From contig OY282375.1 in NCBI GenBank assembly GCA_958295825.1, positions 1,659,489-1,723,488 of the forward strand: a DNA stretch of 64,000 nt, in the 5' to 3' direction. The stretch is from an uncultured Candidatus Entotheonella sp. Its GTDB lineage: Bacteria > Tectomicrobia > Entotheonellia > Entotheonellales > Entotheonellaceae. Below, piece by piece: positions 8,415 to 17,649 of the stretch (positions are counted from its first letter, which is position 1; every line of letters starts with the position of its first letter). Both the position numbers and the translations under genes were made by a program. Under the pieces are notes generated by a model. It did no database searches, had not been told where the DNA came from, and saw nothing but the letters and a program-made list of their open reading frames with translations.

Positions 8415-8702
8415 TTGGGAATTATATACTTTGGTAACCGTTCACTGAGACATACCGTTTTGCCTCGGCGTCAGGGCCGCCTCGGTAAGGGCAAAGTACC
8501 CTGCCACTAAAATGTTGACCGCAGTGTTGACGTTGCGGTCAAGCGAGACGCCATACGTCGGGCAATCGTACCCGTTCTGGCTTCCCCGGACGCCGCAGCG
8601 CGAAGGCCGTCGCCGCGTAGCGAGGGCAGCTTCCAACGAACCGGCGGCCGGCCCATGCTGCCTTGTACGTTGGTAAATGTTACTTAGGTATATAATTCCC
8701 AA
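8415..8702 (-). mobile_element. 288-bp miniature element derived from a TnpB-type (IS200/IS605-like) transposon, copy 1
   Basis: The ends are perfect 15-bp inverted repeats, TTGGGAATTATATAC at 8415 and GTATATAATTCCCAA ending at 8702. The minus strand codes for the last part of a TnpB/OrfB protein: CPTYGVSLDRNVNTAVNILV, which matches the zinc-ribbon end (second CxxC changed to CxxY) and the final RuvC motif DRxxNxAxNI. The coding part ends about 25 bases before the element end. An almost identical copy lies at 19299-19584 in the same orientation. It has no transposase and would need one in trans. Confidence 0.7.
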
Positions 8703-8705
8703 AAA

Positions 8706-9070
8706 GTATCATGGGGCCTGTGATGAGAGTCAACACGCTGACGCCACAAGGAGAGCGATCATGTCCGAGCACCTCTTCTGGCTGTCCGACGACCCGTTTA
8801 ACCGACTCAAACCCCTGTTACCCAACAAGGTGCGCGGCGTCCCACGCGTCGATGACCGAAAGGTCATCAGCGGTATCATCCACGTCATCCGCTATGGGCC
8901 GAGGTGGCGCGACGCGCCCGCCTGTTACGGACCCCACAAGACACTCTACAATCGCTTCGTGCGCTGGAGCAGGGCCGCGGTCTTCGACCGCATCTTCCAA
9001 TGTGCGCATACGTTCTTCAGTGCCATCTGCATAGCTGCCACGGTTAGTTTCTGGTTATGAGTCCTGAGCC
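8706..9070 (+). mobile_element. IS5-family (IS427-like) remnant, copy 2, internally deleted
   Basis: It shares GTATCATGGGGCCTGTGATG and the following 5' region with copy 1 but has lost its left inverted repeat, replaced by the miniature element. The transposase stops at 9000 and jumps directly to the right end, which finishes with TTATGAGTCCTGAGCC at 9070, followed by TA. Confidence 0.75.
8761..9060 (+). pseudogene. IS5-family transposase, N-terminal third only
   Basis: MSEHLFWLSDDPFNRLKPLL through RWSRAAVFDRIFQ is the N-terminal domain of an IS427-group transposase in the correct frame (compare the frameshifted copy at 794). After residue ~80 of the domain the frame enters the right end of the IS (CAHTFFSAICIAATVSFWL). 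The entire DDE catalytic part is deleted. Confidence 0.85.
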
Positions 9071-10977
9071 TAACGCGAAAACGCACGGCGTGAAGCCGCA
9101 TCCATCCATTGCCGGACGCATCCGCCGAGCATGGCGCCTAGTTGCCTGGAACGCACTGTTTCTCGCGGCGGGCCTGGTGCTGATCGGAGTCGTCGGGGAG
9201 GCGTATCTTCTGCAGACGGTGCCCTTCGTGGATAACAGCGTTCCCTCGCACTTCGTCCCCGAGGTAGGGCAGATGCGGAAACCCAACGCCGAAATCCGTT
9301 ATACGAACGGGCTTGATTTCTGGACCACCTCTCGCACGAACAGTCTGGGGGTTTCCCGACCGCCCCCCGAGCTCCGAGCGCGCCGCCGCAAGCTGCCACA
9401 TCGCCATGATCGGCGATTCCTTTGTGGAGGCGCTCCAGGTTCCCATCGCCGACAAATTTCACGTTCGGCTGGAGGAGTTGGCCGCCCGCAAACTGTCTCA
9501 CTTGAACGTTACGACCTCGGCATTTGGTTGGAACAACACCGGACAAATCAACCAATTGCCGCTCTACGACCAATTCGTAAGCCGTCTCCGTCCCGATCTG
9601 CTCGTGCTCGTCTTCGTCCCAAACGACTTCATGGACAATTCGCCGCTTCTGAGCGCGCTGATGTCGGGACGGGACCCGGACCGGGGGGCTAGGCATACTA
9701 CCGCCGTAAGAAAGGCGGACGGAACCATCGAGCTCCGCCCGCCGGACCCAGGTTTTAGGGCGAACCGGCTGCCACGTCTGCCCCCGTCGGCGAAGCCCTA
9801 CCCCCGGGCGCTATGGGCCGACGTAACCGGGGAGTCTTGGGTCGCCAGTTGGCTGGACACCAAGATGAGCGTCATGTTTCCGCCCGATGCCGAGCGTCAG
9901 GATCCGCAACTCATCGCATGGGCAGAGTTCCTGAGCCGGCGTCCAAGCTACGCATCGTTGCTTGATGGATGGCGACCGACAACATGGAAGACCATCCGCC
10001 TGATGTTCGCGAAAAAGAACCTGCCGCCCGTCTTCGAGGAAGCCTTGGAGTTCACGGCCTTCGCGCTGGATCAGTTCAAGGCGCGCGCCGAGCGCGACGG
10101 TGTCTCGCTGGCCATCCTGGCTGTTCACTTGATGGGCAGGAATGGCAATCTCCCGCTGTTCGAGCGCATGAACGCCATGGCCGCGGCGCGGGGGATTCCC
10201 GTGATCGACCAGCACAGTTACATCGTCCGACAAAGGCGGACGTCTCAGGACGCGAACTTCGCCCACGACTTTCACTGGAACGCCACCGGCCACCGGTGGG
10301 CGGCGGAAGCCCTACTCGAATCTCTGAAGCAGAACCAGGAGGTCTGTGCGGCGCGAAAGGCTTCCGAGCCTGTCCCCTCTCTACGCCCCTACTACCTGGC
10401 GGCGTATGAATCCATCGCGTCCAGCGAACCGGCGGCCCGCTCCATCTTCGACATCTATCTTGGCGAGAACACGGTGGCCTACCTCAAGTCGCCGTGCAGC
10501 GCGGCAGATGTGCAAGCGCGGTTCTTTCTGCACGTCGTCCCGGAAAACGTGGAAGACCTGCCGGCCGACCGCCGGCGGTACGGCTTCGACAATCTGGATT
10601 TCTACTACTACAGCCACGGCTCGTTGTCGGCTCTGGGCCTTGGCGGCAGGTGCATTGCGAAGCGTCCGCTGCCCGACTATCCCATCGTCCGCATCAGAAC
10701 CGGGCAGTTCACACCCGACGAAGGCCAGATATGGAAGGCCGAGTTCCCCGTTGGCGCGGTGGAGGGTGGACAACCCAGTGCTTCGACACCGCTTGGCGTT
10801 GTTTCCTGGGCACGGATATCGACTGCCTCGCCATCGGCAACTGCTTCCTGCGCAAGGATGACCAGGAGCCGTCGCTCGATGCGGATACGCGGGTTCGTTC
10901 GAGCCGGACTGACGGGTGGAGCGATCGAACGAAGATGCGCAGGAATGACGATGCACACGGCCAGCCCACGACCATAG
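9057..10977 (+). pseudogene. SGNH-hydrolase-like envelope protein with C-terminal YGFDNLDF module, tandem copy A (frameshifted)
   Basis: The layout matches copy D: N-terminal helix WNALFLAAGLVLIGVVGE, SGNH block I GDSFVEA, the asparagine-containing FVPNDF, block V DFHWNATGH, then the module (SPCSAAD, FFLHVVPENVEDLP, YGFDNLDF, GRCIAKRPLPDY, IRTGQFTP). There are two lesions. A run of five G at 9347-9351 (four in copy D) shifts the frame before block I. A 14-base deletion after VEGGQ removes the stop and adds ~65 meaningless residues up to 10977. The ATG and the first five codons (MSPEP) come from the IS end at 9057-9070, so the native start is lost. Confidence 0.8.
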
Positions 10978-10991
10978 GAGAGCAATACACG

Positions 10992-12671
10992 ATGTCTGAC
11001 ACCAGAACGCGCGGCGTGAAGCCGCACCGCCGAGCATGGCGCCTAGTTGCCTGGAACGCACTGTTTCTCATGGCCGGCCTGGCGCTGATTGGAGTCGTCG
11101 GCGAGATGTATTTCCGGCTGCGGGCGCCCTTCTTGGAGGTCGACGCTTCCTTCGCCTGGTCTCCAACTATCGGGCGCATATTCACCCCCAACACGGAGGC
11201 GCGTTGGACGAACAGGCTTGATTTCTGGACGGAATCACGAACCAACAGCTTGGGATTCCTGGACCGCGAACCCATCGGCCTCGAGCGCGCCGCGGCAAGC
11301 TGCCACGTCGCCATGATCGGCGATTCCTATGTGGAGGCGCGCCACGTTCCCATCGCCGACAAGTTTCACGTTCGGCTGGAGGAACTCGCCGCCGAGGAAC
11401 TTCGCCATCTGGACATCACGACCTCGGCGTTCGGGATCATGGACACCGGCCAGGTCAACCAACTGGCGTACTACGACGAATTCGCACGGACTCTCCGGCC
11501 CGCCCTGTTGGTGCTCGTCTTCGTCGACAACGACTTCATGAACAATGCGCCCATCCTGGACGGGTTGCAGCGGGGAATGGATCCGGACCGACTCATCGAG
11601 GTTTCCGCGACGCGAGGCGCGGACGGGACCATCACGCTGCGACCGCCCCATCCCCCTTCTGCGGAGTCCCGATTGGCCACCATGGCTTCGACTTCTCCAC
11701 CCTGGTATACGCACGTCACGGACCGCCTGAGCGACGTGTCTCCCCTCGCGAGGTGGCTGGAGCTCAAGACTAAGGCTTGGTTCCCGGCCGACACCGATCC
11801 CGAACTGATCGCCTGGGTGGAGCTGCTGAGCCGGCGCTCCCCCCGCTACGCCGCGCTGTTCGATGGATGGCGGCCAACGACGCGGGGACACATCCAGACT
11901 CCGTTCCTGTACGCACGGGACTTGCCACTGGTCTACGAGGACGCCCTGGACTTCACGGCCTTCGCGCTGGACCAGTTCAGGGAACGCGCGGACCGCGACG
12001 GCGCCGCATTGGTCATCCTGACCTCAAACTACATGGGCACCCGGGGCGACCTCGGATTCGACCGCCTGACCGCTCTGGCCGAAGCGCGAGGCATTCCCGT
12101 CATCGACTACCACGACTACGTCCTCCGCCAGGGCGCCGAGCCCTGGAGGGATACGAGATGGGAGCACGACAACCACTGGAACATCTCCGGTCACCGGTGG
12201 GCAGCGGAAGCCCTGCTCGAGTACCTGAAGGAGAACCAGGAGATATGCACGAGGCGAAAGAGCCCGACCTCACCCCCGCCACTTCCTTCCTGGCGGATGG
12301 ACTATGAATCCATCACGTCCAGCGAACCGGCGGCCCGCTCCATCTTCGACATCTATCTTGGCGAGAACACGGTGGCCTACCTCAAGTCGCCGTGCAGCGC
12401 GGCAGATGTGCAAGCGCGGTTCTTTCTGCACGTCGTCCCGGAAAACGTGGCAGACCTGCCGACCCATCGCCAGCAGTATGGCTTCGACAATCTGGATTTC
12501 CGCTACGAGAGAGGCGCCGCTCTGGCCTTTGGCGGCATGTGCATTGCGAAGCGTCCGCTCCCCGACTATCCCGTCGCCCGCATCAGAACTGGGCAGTTCA
12601 CAGCCAACGACGGCGAAATCTGGCAGGCCGAGTTCCCCGTTGGCGCGGTGGAGGGTGGACAAGGCCGCTGA
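10992..12671 (+). CDS. SGNH-hydrolase-like envelope protein with C-terminal YGFDNLDF module, tandem copy B
   Basis: This intact 559-aa member is preceded by a good ribosome-binding site (AGGAGAG at about 10976, start MSDTRTRGVKPHRRAWR). It has a signal-anchor helix at ~19-38, then an SGNH/GDSL fold with GDSYVEA (~111), LVFVDNDFMNNAP (~175) and DNHWNISGH (~392) supplying the Ser and the Asp-His pair. The module fills the last ~110 residues (FDIYLGENTVAYLKSPC, YGFDNLDF, GMCIAKRPLPDY, IRTGQFT). SGNH proteins of this AlgX/AlgJ-like type often O-acetylate or de-acetylate exopolysaccharide in the periplasm, which fits the surrounding glycan genes. The precise reaction is inferred. Confidence 0.85.
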   Translation: MSDTRTRGVKPHRRAWRLVAWNALFLMAGLALIGVVGEMYFRLRAPFLEVDASFAWSPTIGRIFTPNTEARWTNRLDFWTESRTNSLGFLDREPIGLERAAASCHVAMIGDSYVEARHVPIADKFHVRLEELAAEELRHLDITTSAFGIMDTGQVNQLAYYDEFARTLRPALLVLVFVDNDFMNNAPILDGLQRGMDPDRLIEVSATRGADGTITLRPPHPPSAESRLATMASTSPPWYTHVTDRLSDVSPLARWLELKTKAWFPADTDPELIAWVELLSRRSPRYAALFDGWRPTTRGHIQTPFLYARDLPLVYEDALDFTAFALDQFRERADRDGAALVILTSNYMGTRGDLGFDRLTALAEARGIPVIDYHDYVLRQGAEPWRDTRWEHDNHWNISGHRWAAEALLEYLKENQEICTRRKSPTSPPPLPSWRMDYESITSSEPAARSIFDIYLGENTVAYLKSPCSAADVQARFFLHVVPENVADLPTHRQQYGFDNLDFRYERGAALAFGGMCIAKRPLPDYPVARIRTGQFTANDGEIWQAEFPVGAVEGGQGR

Positions 12672-12957
12672 TCGCGCCCAGTGCTTCGACACCGCTTGGC
12701 GTTGTTTCCTGGGCACGGACCTCGACTGCCACTGCTTCCTGCGCAAGGATGACCAGGAGCCGTCGCTCGAGCGCGAGCGAGCGGACTCGTTCGAGCCGAA
12801 TTGACAGACAACAGGCATGACTCGGACAGGAAGGAACCCAGGCCAACCATGTTCCAGAGAAGGCGAGAAACCATGACGCGCCGCGTAAAGCCAACCCAAT
12901 ACCCCCCAACAATCCGTCGCGCGCTGCGCTTGGTCGGCTGGAACGCGCTGTTTCTCA
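12661..12957 (+). repeat. ~300-bp direct repeat upstream of SGNH copy C
   Basis: This segment (3' end of copy B, spacer, and first ~28 codons of copy C) is nearly identical to 14529-14837 (3' end of copy C, spacer, start of copy D). The main difference is a 12-base in-frame deletion in the spacer at about 12731. It marks the unit of a recent tandem duplication of ~1.88 kb. Confidence 0.85.
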
Positions 12958-14539
12958 TGGCCGGCCTGGCGCTGATTGGAGTCGTCGGCGAAGCGTATTG
13001 GCGGCTGCGAGCGCCCTTCGTGGAGACCTCCGTCCCTACGCCTGGTCTCCAAATGTCGGGGGGATATTCGCGCCCAAGGCGGAGGTGCGCCATACGAACG
13101 GCCTTGATTTCTGGACCGAGTCACGAACCAACAGCCTGGGCTTCGTGGACCGCGAACCCATCAGCCTCGAGCGGGCTGCGGCAAGCTGCCACGTCGCCAT
13201 GATCGGCGATTCTTTTGTGGAGGCATCCGAGGTTCCCATCGCCGACAAATTTCACGTTCGGCTGGAGGAGCTCGCCGCCGAGGAACTCCGACATCTGGAT
13301 ATCACGACCTCGGCTTTCGGTCTCTCCGGCACCGGCCAAATTAATCAACTGGCGTATTACGACGAATTCGCACGGTATCTGCGACCCACCCTGTTGGTTC
13401 TCGTCTTCGTTTTCAACGACTTCGTGGACAATGCGCCAATCCTGGATGGGTTGCACCGGGGAATAGATCCGGACCGGCTCCCCGAGGTTTCCGCGACACG
13501 AGGCGCGGATGGGAGCATCACGCTACGACCGCCCTATCCCCCCCATTTCCAAGAGTCCCGATTGGCCGTCCCATCCGGGCACACGCGTGCCGCGGACCAC
13601 CTGACCGGCGTGTCTCTCTTCGCGAACTGGCTGGACGCCAAGAGGCCCACCTTTTCCTCGGACGATGCCGACCCCAGACTGGTCGCCCAGGTGGCGTTGC
13701 TGAGCCGGCGCCCCCCTCCCGACTACGCCGCGCTGCTCGACGGGTGGCGGCCAACGACGAGGGAAGGCCTGGGTGATCCGTTCCTGCACACACAGGATTT
13801 GCCGCCCGTCTACGAGGACGCGCTGGACTTCACGGCCTTCGCGCTGGACCAGTTCAGGGAACGCGCGGACCGCGACGGCACCGCGGTGGTCATTCTGTCC
13901 TCACACACCATGGGCACCCGAGGCGACCTCGGATTCGACCGCCTGACCGCTCTGGCCGAATCGCGGGGCATTCCCGTCATCAACCAGTACGACTACATAA
14001 CCCGCCAGGGCGCCGAGCCGAGGGATGCGATATGGGCGCACGACAGCCACTGGAACGCCGCCGGCCACCGGTGGGCGGCGGAAGCCCTGCTCGAGTACCT
14101 GAAGCAGAACCAGGCGGTCTGCACGACGCGAAAGCGCCCGACCGCTCCTCCTCCTTCCTGGCTGACGGACTACGAGTCCATCGCGTCCGGCGAGCCGGCG
14201 GCCCGCTCCGTCTTCGACGTCTATACCAGCGAGAACACGGTGGCCTACCTCAAGTCGCCGTGCAGCGCGGCAGATGTGCAAGCGGAGTTTTTCCTGCACG
14301 TGGTCCCGGAAGACCTGGAGGACCTGCCGGCCGACCGCCGGCAGTACGGCTTCGACGGTGGGAACTTCCACTACGGGGAATACGCCGCCCTGGCCTTTGG
14401 CGGCCGGTGCATTATGGAGCATCCGCTCCCCGACTATCCCATCGCCCGCATCCGGACCGGGCAGTTCACCCCCGAAGGCGACCAGATCTGGATGGCCGAG
14501 TTCCCCGTCAGCGCGGTGGAGGGTGGACAAGGCCGCTGA
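12873..14539 (+). pseudogene. SGNH-hydrolase-like protein with YGFDNLDF module, tandem copy C (one-base deletion)
   Basis: The start MTRRVKPTQYPPTIRRALRL at 12873 follows AAGGCGAG; an upstream in-frame ATG (12849, MFQRRRE) is an alternative. The helix WNALFLMAGLALIGVVGE is intact. One base is missing between GAG and CCTACGCC (about 13026-13045) compared with copy D, so the frame is lost before GDSFVEA and regained only by an internal restart near 12998. From there block I, FVFNDF, the Asp/His block DSHWNAAGH and the module (SPCSAAD, GRCIMEHPLPDY, IRTGQFTP) are complete. If the deletion is a sequence error this is a normal ~556-aa gene. Confidence 0.8.
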
Positions 14540-14837
14540 TCGCGCCCAGTGCTTCGACACCGCTTGGCGTTGTTTCCTGGGCACGGATATCGACTGCCTC
14601 GCCATCGGCAACTGCTTCCTGCGCAAGGATGACCAGGAGCCGTCGCTCGAGCGCGAGCGTGCGGACTCGTTCGAGCCGAATTGACAGACAACAGGCATGA
14701 CTCGGACAGGAAGGAACCCAGGCCAACCATGTTCCAGAGAAGGCGAGAAACCATGACGCGCCGCGTAAAGCCAACCCAATACCCCCCAACAATCCGTCGC
14801 GCGCTGCGCTTGGTCGGCTGGAACGCGCTGTTTCTCC
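14529..14837 (+). repeat. ~300-bp direct repeat upstream of SGNH copy D
   Basis: Partner of 12661-12957. The spacer part reads, out of frame with the SGNH genes, CFDTAWRCFLGTDIDCLAIG followed by ..CFLRKDDQEPSL.. and a stop at 14682-14684. Parts of the same sequence follow copies A and B. Confidence 0.85.
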
Positions 14838-16435
14838 TGGCGGGCCTAGCGCTGATTGGAGTCGTCGGCGAGACGTACTTCCGGCTGCGGGTACCCTTCA
14901 TGGAGAGCGACCATCCTTACGCCTGGTCTCCAACTGTCGGGTACATATTCAAACCCAACGCGGAGGTGCGTCATACGAACGGCCTTGACTTCTGGACCAT
15001 CTCTCGCACGAACATCCTGGGGTTTCCCGACCGCGAACCCATCAGCCTCGAGCGGGCTGCGGCAAGCTGCCACGTCGCCATGATCGGCGATTCTTATGTG
15101 GAGGCGCTCCAGGTTCCCATCGCCGACAAATTTCACGTTCGGCTGGAGGAGCTCGCCGCCGAGGAGCTACGCCATCTGGACATCACGACCTCGGCGTTCG
15201 GGATCTCCGGCACCGGCCAAGTCAACCAACTGGCGTACTACGACGAATTCGCACGGCATCTCCGGCCCGCCCTGTTGGTGCTCGCCTTCGTTTCCAACGA
15301 CTTCATGAACAATGCGCCCATCCTGGATGGGTTGCACCGGGGAGTGGATCCGGACCGACTCAAGTATGTCTCCGCGACACGAGACGCGGATGGAACCATC
15401 ACGCTGCGTCCGCCCTATCCCGGTGCGGCAGTCCGGATGGCCGCGATGCCTCCTCCACCTGTACCTTGGTATACGCGCGCCACGGACCACCTGACCGGCA
15501 TATCCCTCCTCGCGAACCGGCTGGATGCCAAGGGGCGCGCTTTTTCCCAAGACGACACCGATCCCGAACTGGTCGCCCAAGTGGCGCTGCTGAGCCGGCG
15601 CTCCCCCGGCTACGCCGCGCTGTTCGATGGGTGGCGGCCAACCACGGGAAGGGGCATCAACGATCCGTTCCTGTTTGCACAGGACATGCCTGCCATCCAT
15701 GAGGATGCCCTGGACTTCACGGCCTTCGCGCTGGACCAATTCAGGGAACGCGCGGACCGTGACGGCGTCGCATTGGTCATCCTGTCCACGCACTACATGG
15801 GCACCCGAGGCGATCTCTTTTTGGACCGCCTGACCGCTCTGGCCGAATCACGGGACATTCCCGTCATCGACTACCACGACTACGCACTCCGCCAGGGCGC
15901 CAAGTCCTGGAGGGATGCGACGTGGGCGCACGACGGCCACTGGAACGTCGCCGGCCATCAATGGGCGGCGGAAGCCCTGCTCGAGTACCTGAAGCAGAAC
16001 CAGGCGATCTGCACGACGCGAAAGCGCCCGGCCTCGCCCCCGCCACCTCCCTCCTGGCGGACGGACTATGAGTCCATCGCGTCCGGCGAGCCGGCGGCCC
16101 GCTCCGTCTTCGACGTCTATACCAGCGAGAACACGGTGGCCTACCTCAAGTCGCCGTGCAGCGCGGCGGATGTGCAAGCGGAGTTTTTTCTGCACGTGGT
16201 CCCGGAAGACTTGGAGGACCTGCCCGCCGACCGTCGGCAGTACGGCTTCGACAATACGCATTTCCGCTACGGGAAACACGCCGCTCTGGCCTTTAGCGAC
16301 AGGTGCATCATGAAGCGTTCGCTTCCCGACTATCCCATCGCCCGCATCCGGACCGGGCAGTTCACCCCCGAAGGCGACCAGATCTGGATGGCCGAGTTCC
16401 CCGTCGGCGCGGTGGAGGGCGAACAAGGCCGCTGA
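14753..16435 (+). CDS. SGNH-hydrolase-like envelope protein with C-terminal YGFDNLDF module, tandem copy D
   Basis: This intact 560-aa member has a signal anchor at ~20-38, block I GDSYVEA at 112-118, the oxyanion-type asparagine in FVSNDFMNNAP, the Asp-His block DGHWNVAGH, and the module at ~448-555 (FDVYTSENTVAYLKSPC, FFLHVVPEDLEDLP, YGFDNTHF, DRCIMKRSLPDY, IRTGQFTP). Note that its YGFDNLDF motif reads YGFDNTHF. The start at 14753 was chosen for spacing to AAGGCGAG and agreement with copy B; 14729 is possible. It is the last member of the tandem array. A periplasmic acyl-ester enzyme on a surface glycan is inferred. Confidence 0.85.
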   Translation: MTRRVKPTQYPPTIRRALRLVGWNALFLLAGLALIGVVGETYFRLRVPFMESDHPYAWSPTVGYIFKPNAEVRHTNGLDFWTISRTNILGFPDREPISLERAAASCHVAMIGDSYVEALQVPIADKFHVRLEELAAEELRHLDITTSAFGISGTGQVNQLAYYDEFARHLRPALLVLAFVSNDFMNNAPILDGLHRGVDPDRLKYVSATRDADGTITLRPPYPGAAVRMAAMPPPPVPWYTRATDHLTGISLLANRLDAKGRAFSQDDTDPELVAQVALLSRRSPGYAALFDGWRPTTGRGINDPFLFAQDMPAIHEDALDFTAFALDQFRERADRDGVALVILSTHYMGTRGDLFLDRLTALAESRDIPVIDYHDYALRQGAKSWRDATWAHDGHWNVAGHQWAAEALLEYLKQNQAICTTRKRPASPPPPPSWRTDYESIASGEPAARSVFDVYTSENTVAYLKSPCSAADVQAEFFLHVVPEDLEDLPADRRQYGFDNTHFRYGKHAALAFSDRCIMKRSLPDYPIARIRTGQFTPEGDQIWMAEFPVGAVEGEQGR

Positions 16436-16487
16436 TCTATTTATCGTGGAGGTGATGCCTCGCCCGAAACGGCCCGGCCGTGCCCCC

Positions 16488-17030
16488 TCAGCAGACCCCG
16501 TAGAACGCCTTGTACCAGTTCACGAAGCGCCGGACCCCGATTTCGACCGGGGTGTTCGGCCGGTAGCCGAAGTTCTTCGCCAGATCGCCGACGGCCGCGA
16601 GCGTGTCGGGCACATCGCCGGGCTGCAAGGGCAGGAGGTTCCTCTCCGCCTTCCGGCCCAGGCACGCCTCCAGCACCTCGTTCGCCTTCTTGCTGGCGGC
16701 GTAGAGCGAGAGCGGGTGGGCGACGTGGTGGCGCTCGGAGAACGGCAGGGTCCGGTTGGCGGCCGTACACGGAGCTGGTGGAGGCGTAGACGAGGTGACC
16801 GACACGATGGCGGCGGCATCCTTCCAGGACGTTGACGAAGCCGGTGAGGTTGGTCTCGACGTAGGCGTGAGGGTTTTCCAGCGAGTACCGGACGCCCGCC
16901 TGCGCGGCGAGGTTGACGACCGCTTCGGGCCGCGCGCGCGAAGACCTCTGCGGCCGCCGTGCTGTCCGCGACATCGGCGCGCACGTCATGGAAGCCGGGG
17001 AACGCCCGGGTCCGATCGAGCCTCCCGGTG
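16488..17030 (-). pseudogene. NAD-dependent nucleotide-sugar epimerase (UDP-glucuronate epimerase type), degraded
   Basis: Read across frames, the minus strand gives [20 protein letters not shown], then [20 protein letters not shown] (the AxxAAQAGVR region after the Rossmann strand), YASTSSVYG (catalytic Ser), YAASKKANE (catalytic YxxxK), and the C-terminal [24 protein letters not shown]. The N-terminal GxxGxxG part and the whole middle between YAASKKANE and the C-terminal 40 residues are deleted, and there are at least two frameshifts. The original enzyme would have supplied sugar nucleotides for the surface-glycan genes next door. Confidence 0.75.
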
Positions 17031-17089
17031 ATACCCCCTGGTCGGCCTCCTCCTCAACCCTAGGACCGTCCGGTTACACCGTCTCCACC

Positions 17090-17255
17090 TGCTCCGCCGC
17101 CGCATAACGCCTCGTGCGATTCTCCGTCTCCCGACGCTACACATCGCCGCGTTTCCACGAAAGGCGTCAAACCCGGACTCTTCTAGGATTTGGTGCAACC
17201 GTCGAAAGAAAGGATGTCCGTCGTTTGTCGGAAGGCCCCCGGTGTTCACCCACAT
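17090..17255 (-). pseudogene. IS1182-like transposase remnant
   Basis: MWVNTGGLPTNDGHPFFRRL followed by HQILEESGFDAF resembles the N-terminus of IS1182-type transposases. It is then joined, with frame changes, to NAAMCSV..DGESHEALC, which matches a downstream region of the same family (ANAAMRSIVRRDTGESYE). Everything between is deleted. The match is from memory of the family pattern. Confidence 0.5.
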
Positions 17256-17629
17256 CTGCGACGCCTGCCAGCGCCCCCGGTCTCTTGCCCATTGCCATGC
17301 CACGTAGTGTAACGCGGTTCGATCCGTCGAGTCCAAGCCCGACTCTTGCCACGGGCTGCCAGACATGCGGCAGGCATCTCGACGGGTCGCACGGCCGGCC
17401 TGTACGTTCCGCGAGGTCACCATTTGGTCTATTGTGCCGATCGCCGCACACCAGTATGGAACAGCCAACCGCAGCTAGTGGTACCGCAAGGTCGGTGTTC
17501 CCCGCCAGCGGGGTGGCGCTTGATCGATGGCGACGGGTGGACAGGTCCGGTCACGCCGCCAAGCCACTGTGGGGCGCAAACAACAGCACGTTAGAAGCAA
17601 CATTTGCGTGACTTTCGCTATCTGTCTAT
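17256..17629. other. 374-bp stretch with no recognisable gene
   Basis: Open frames here are short and show no family motif. It lies between the IS1182-like remnant and the IS1595-like element, and is probably debris of earlier insertions. Confidence 0.5.
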
Positions 17630-17649
17630 CGCAATAAGTATTTACAGGC

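Noticed and set aside
9057..9700. Programmed frameshift in the SGNH gene at the G5 run
   Set aside because: Copies B and D need no shift there, and copy A has a second unrelated lesion, so mutation or sequence error is the simpler reading.
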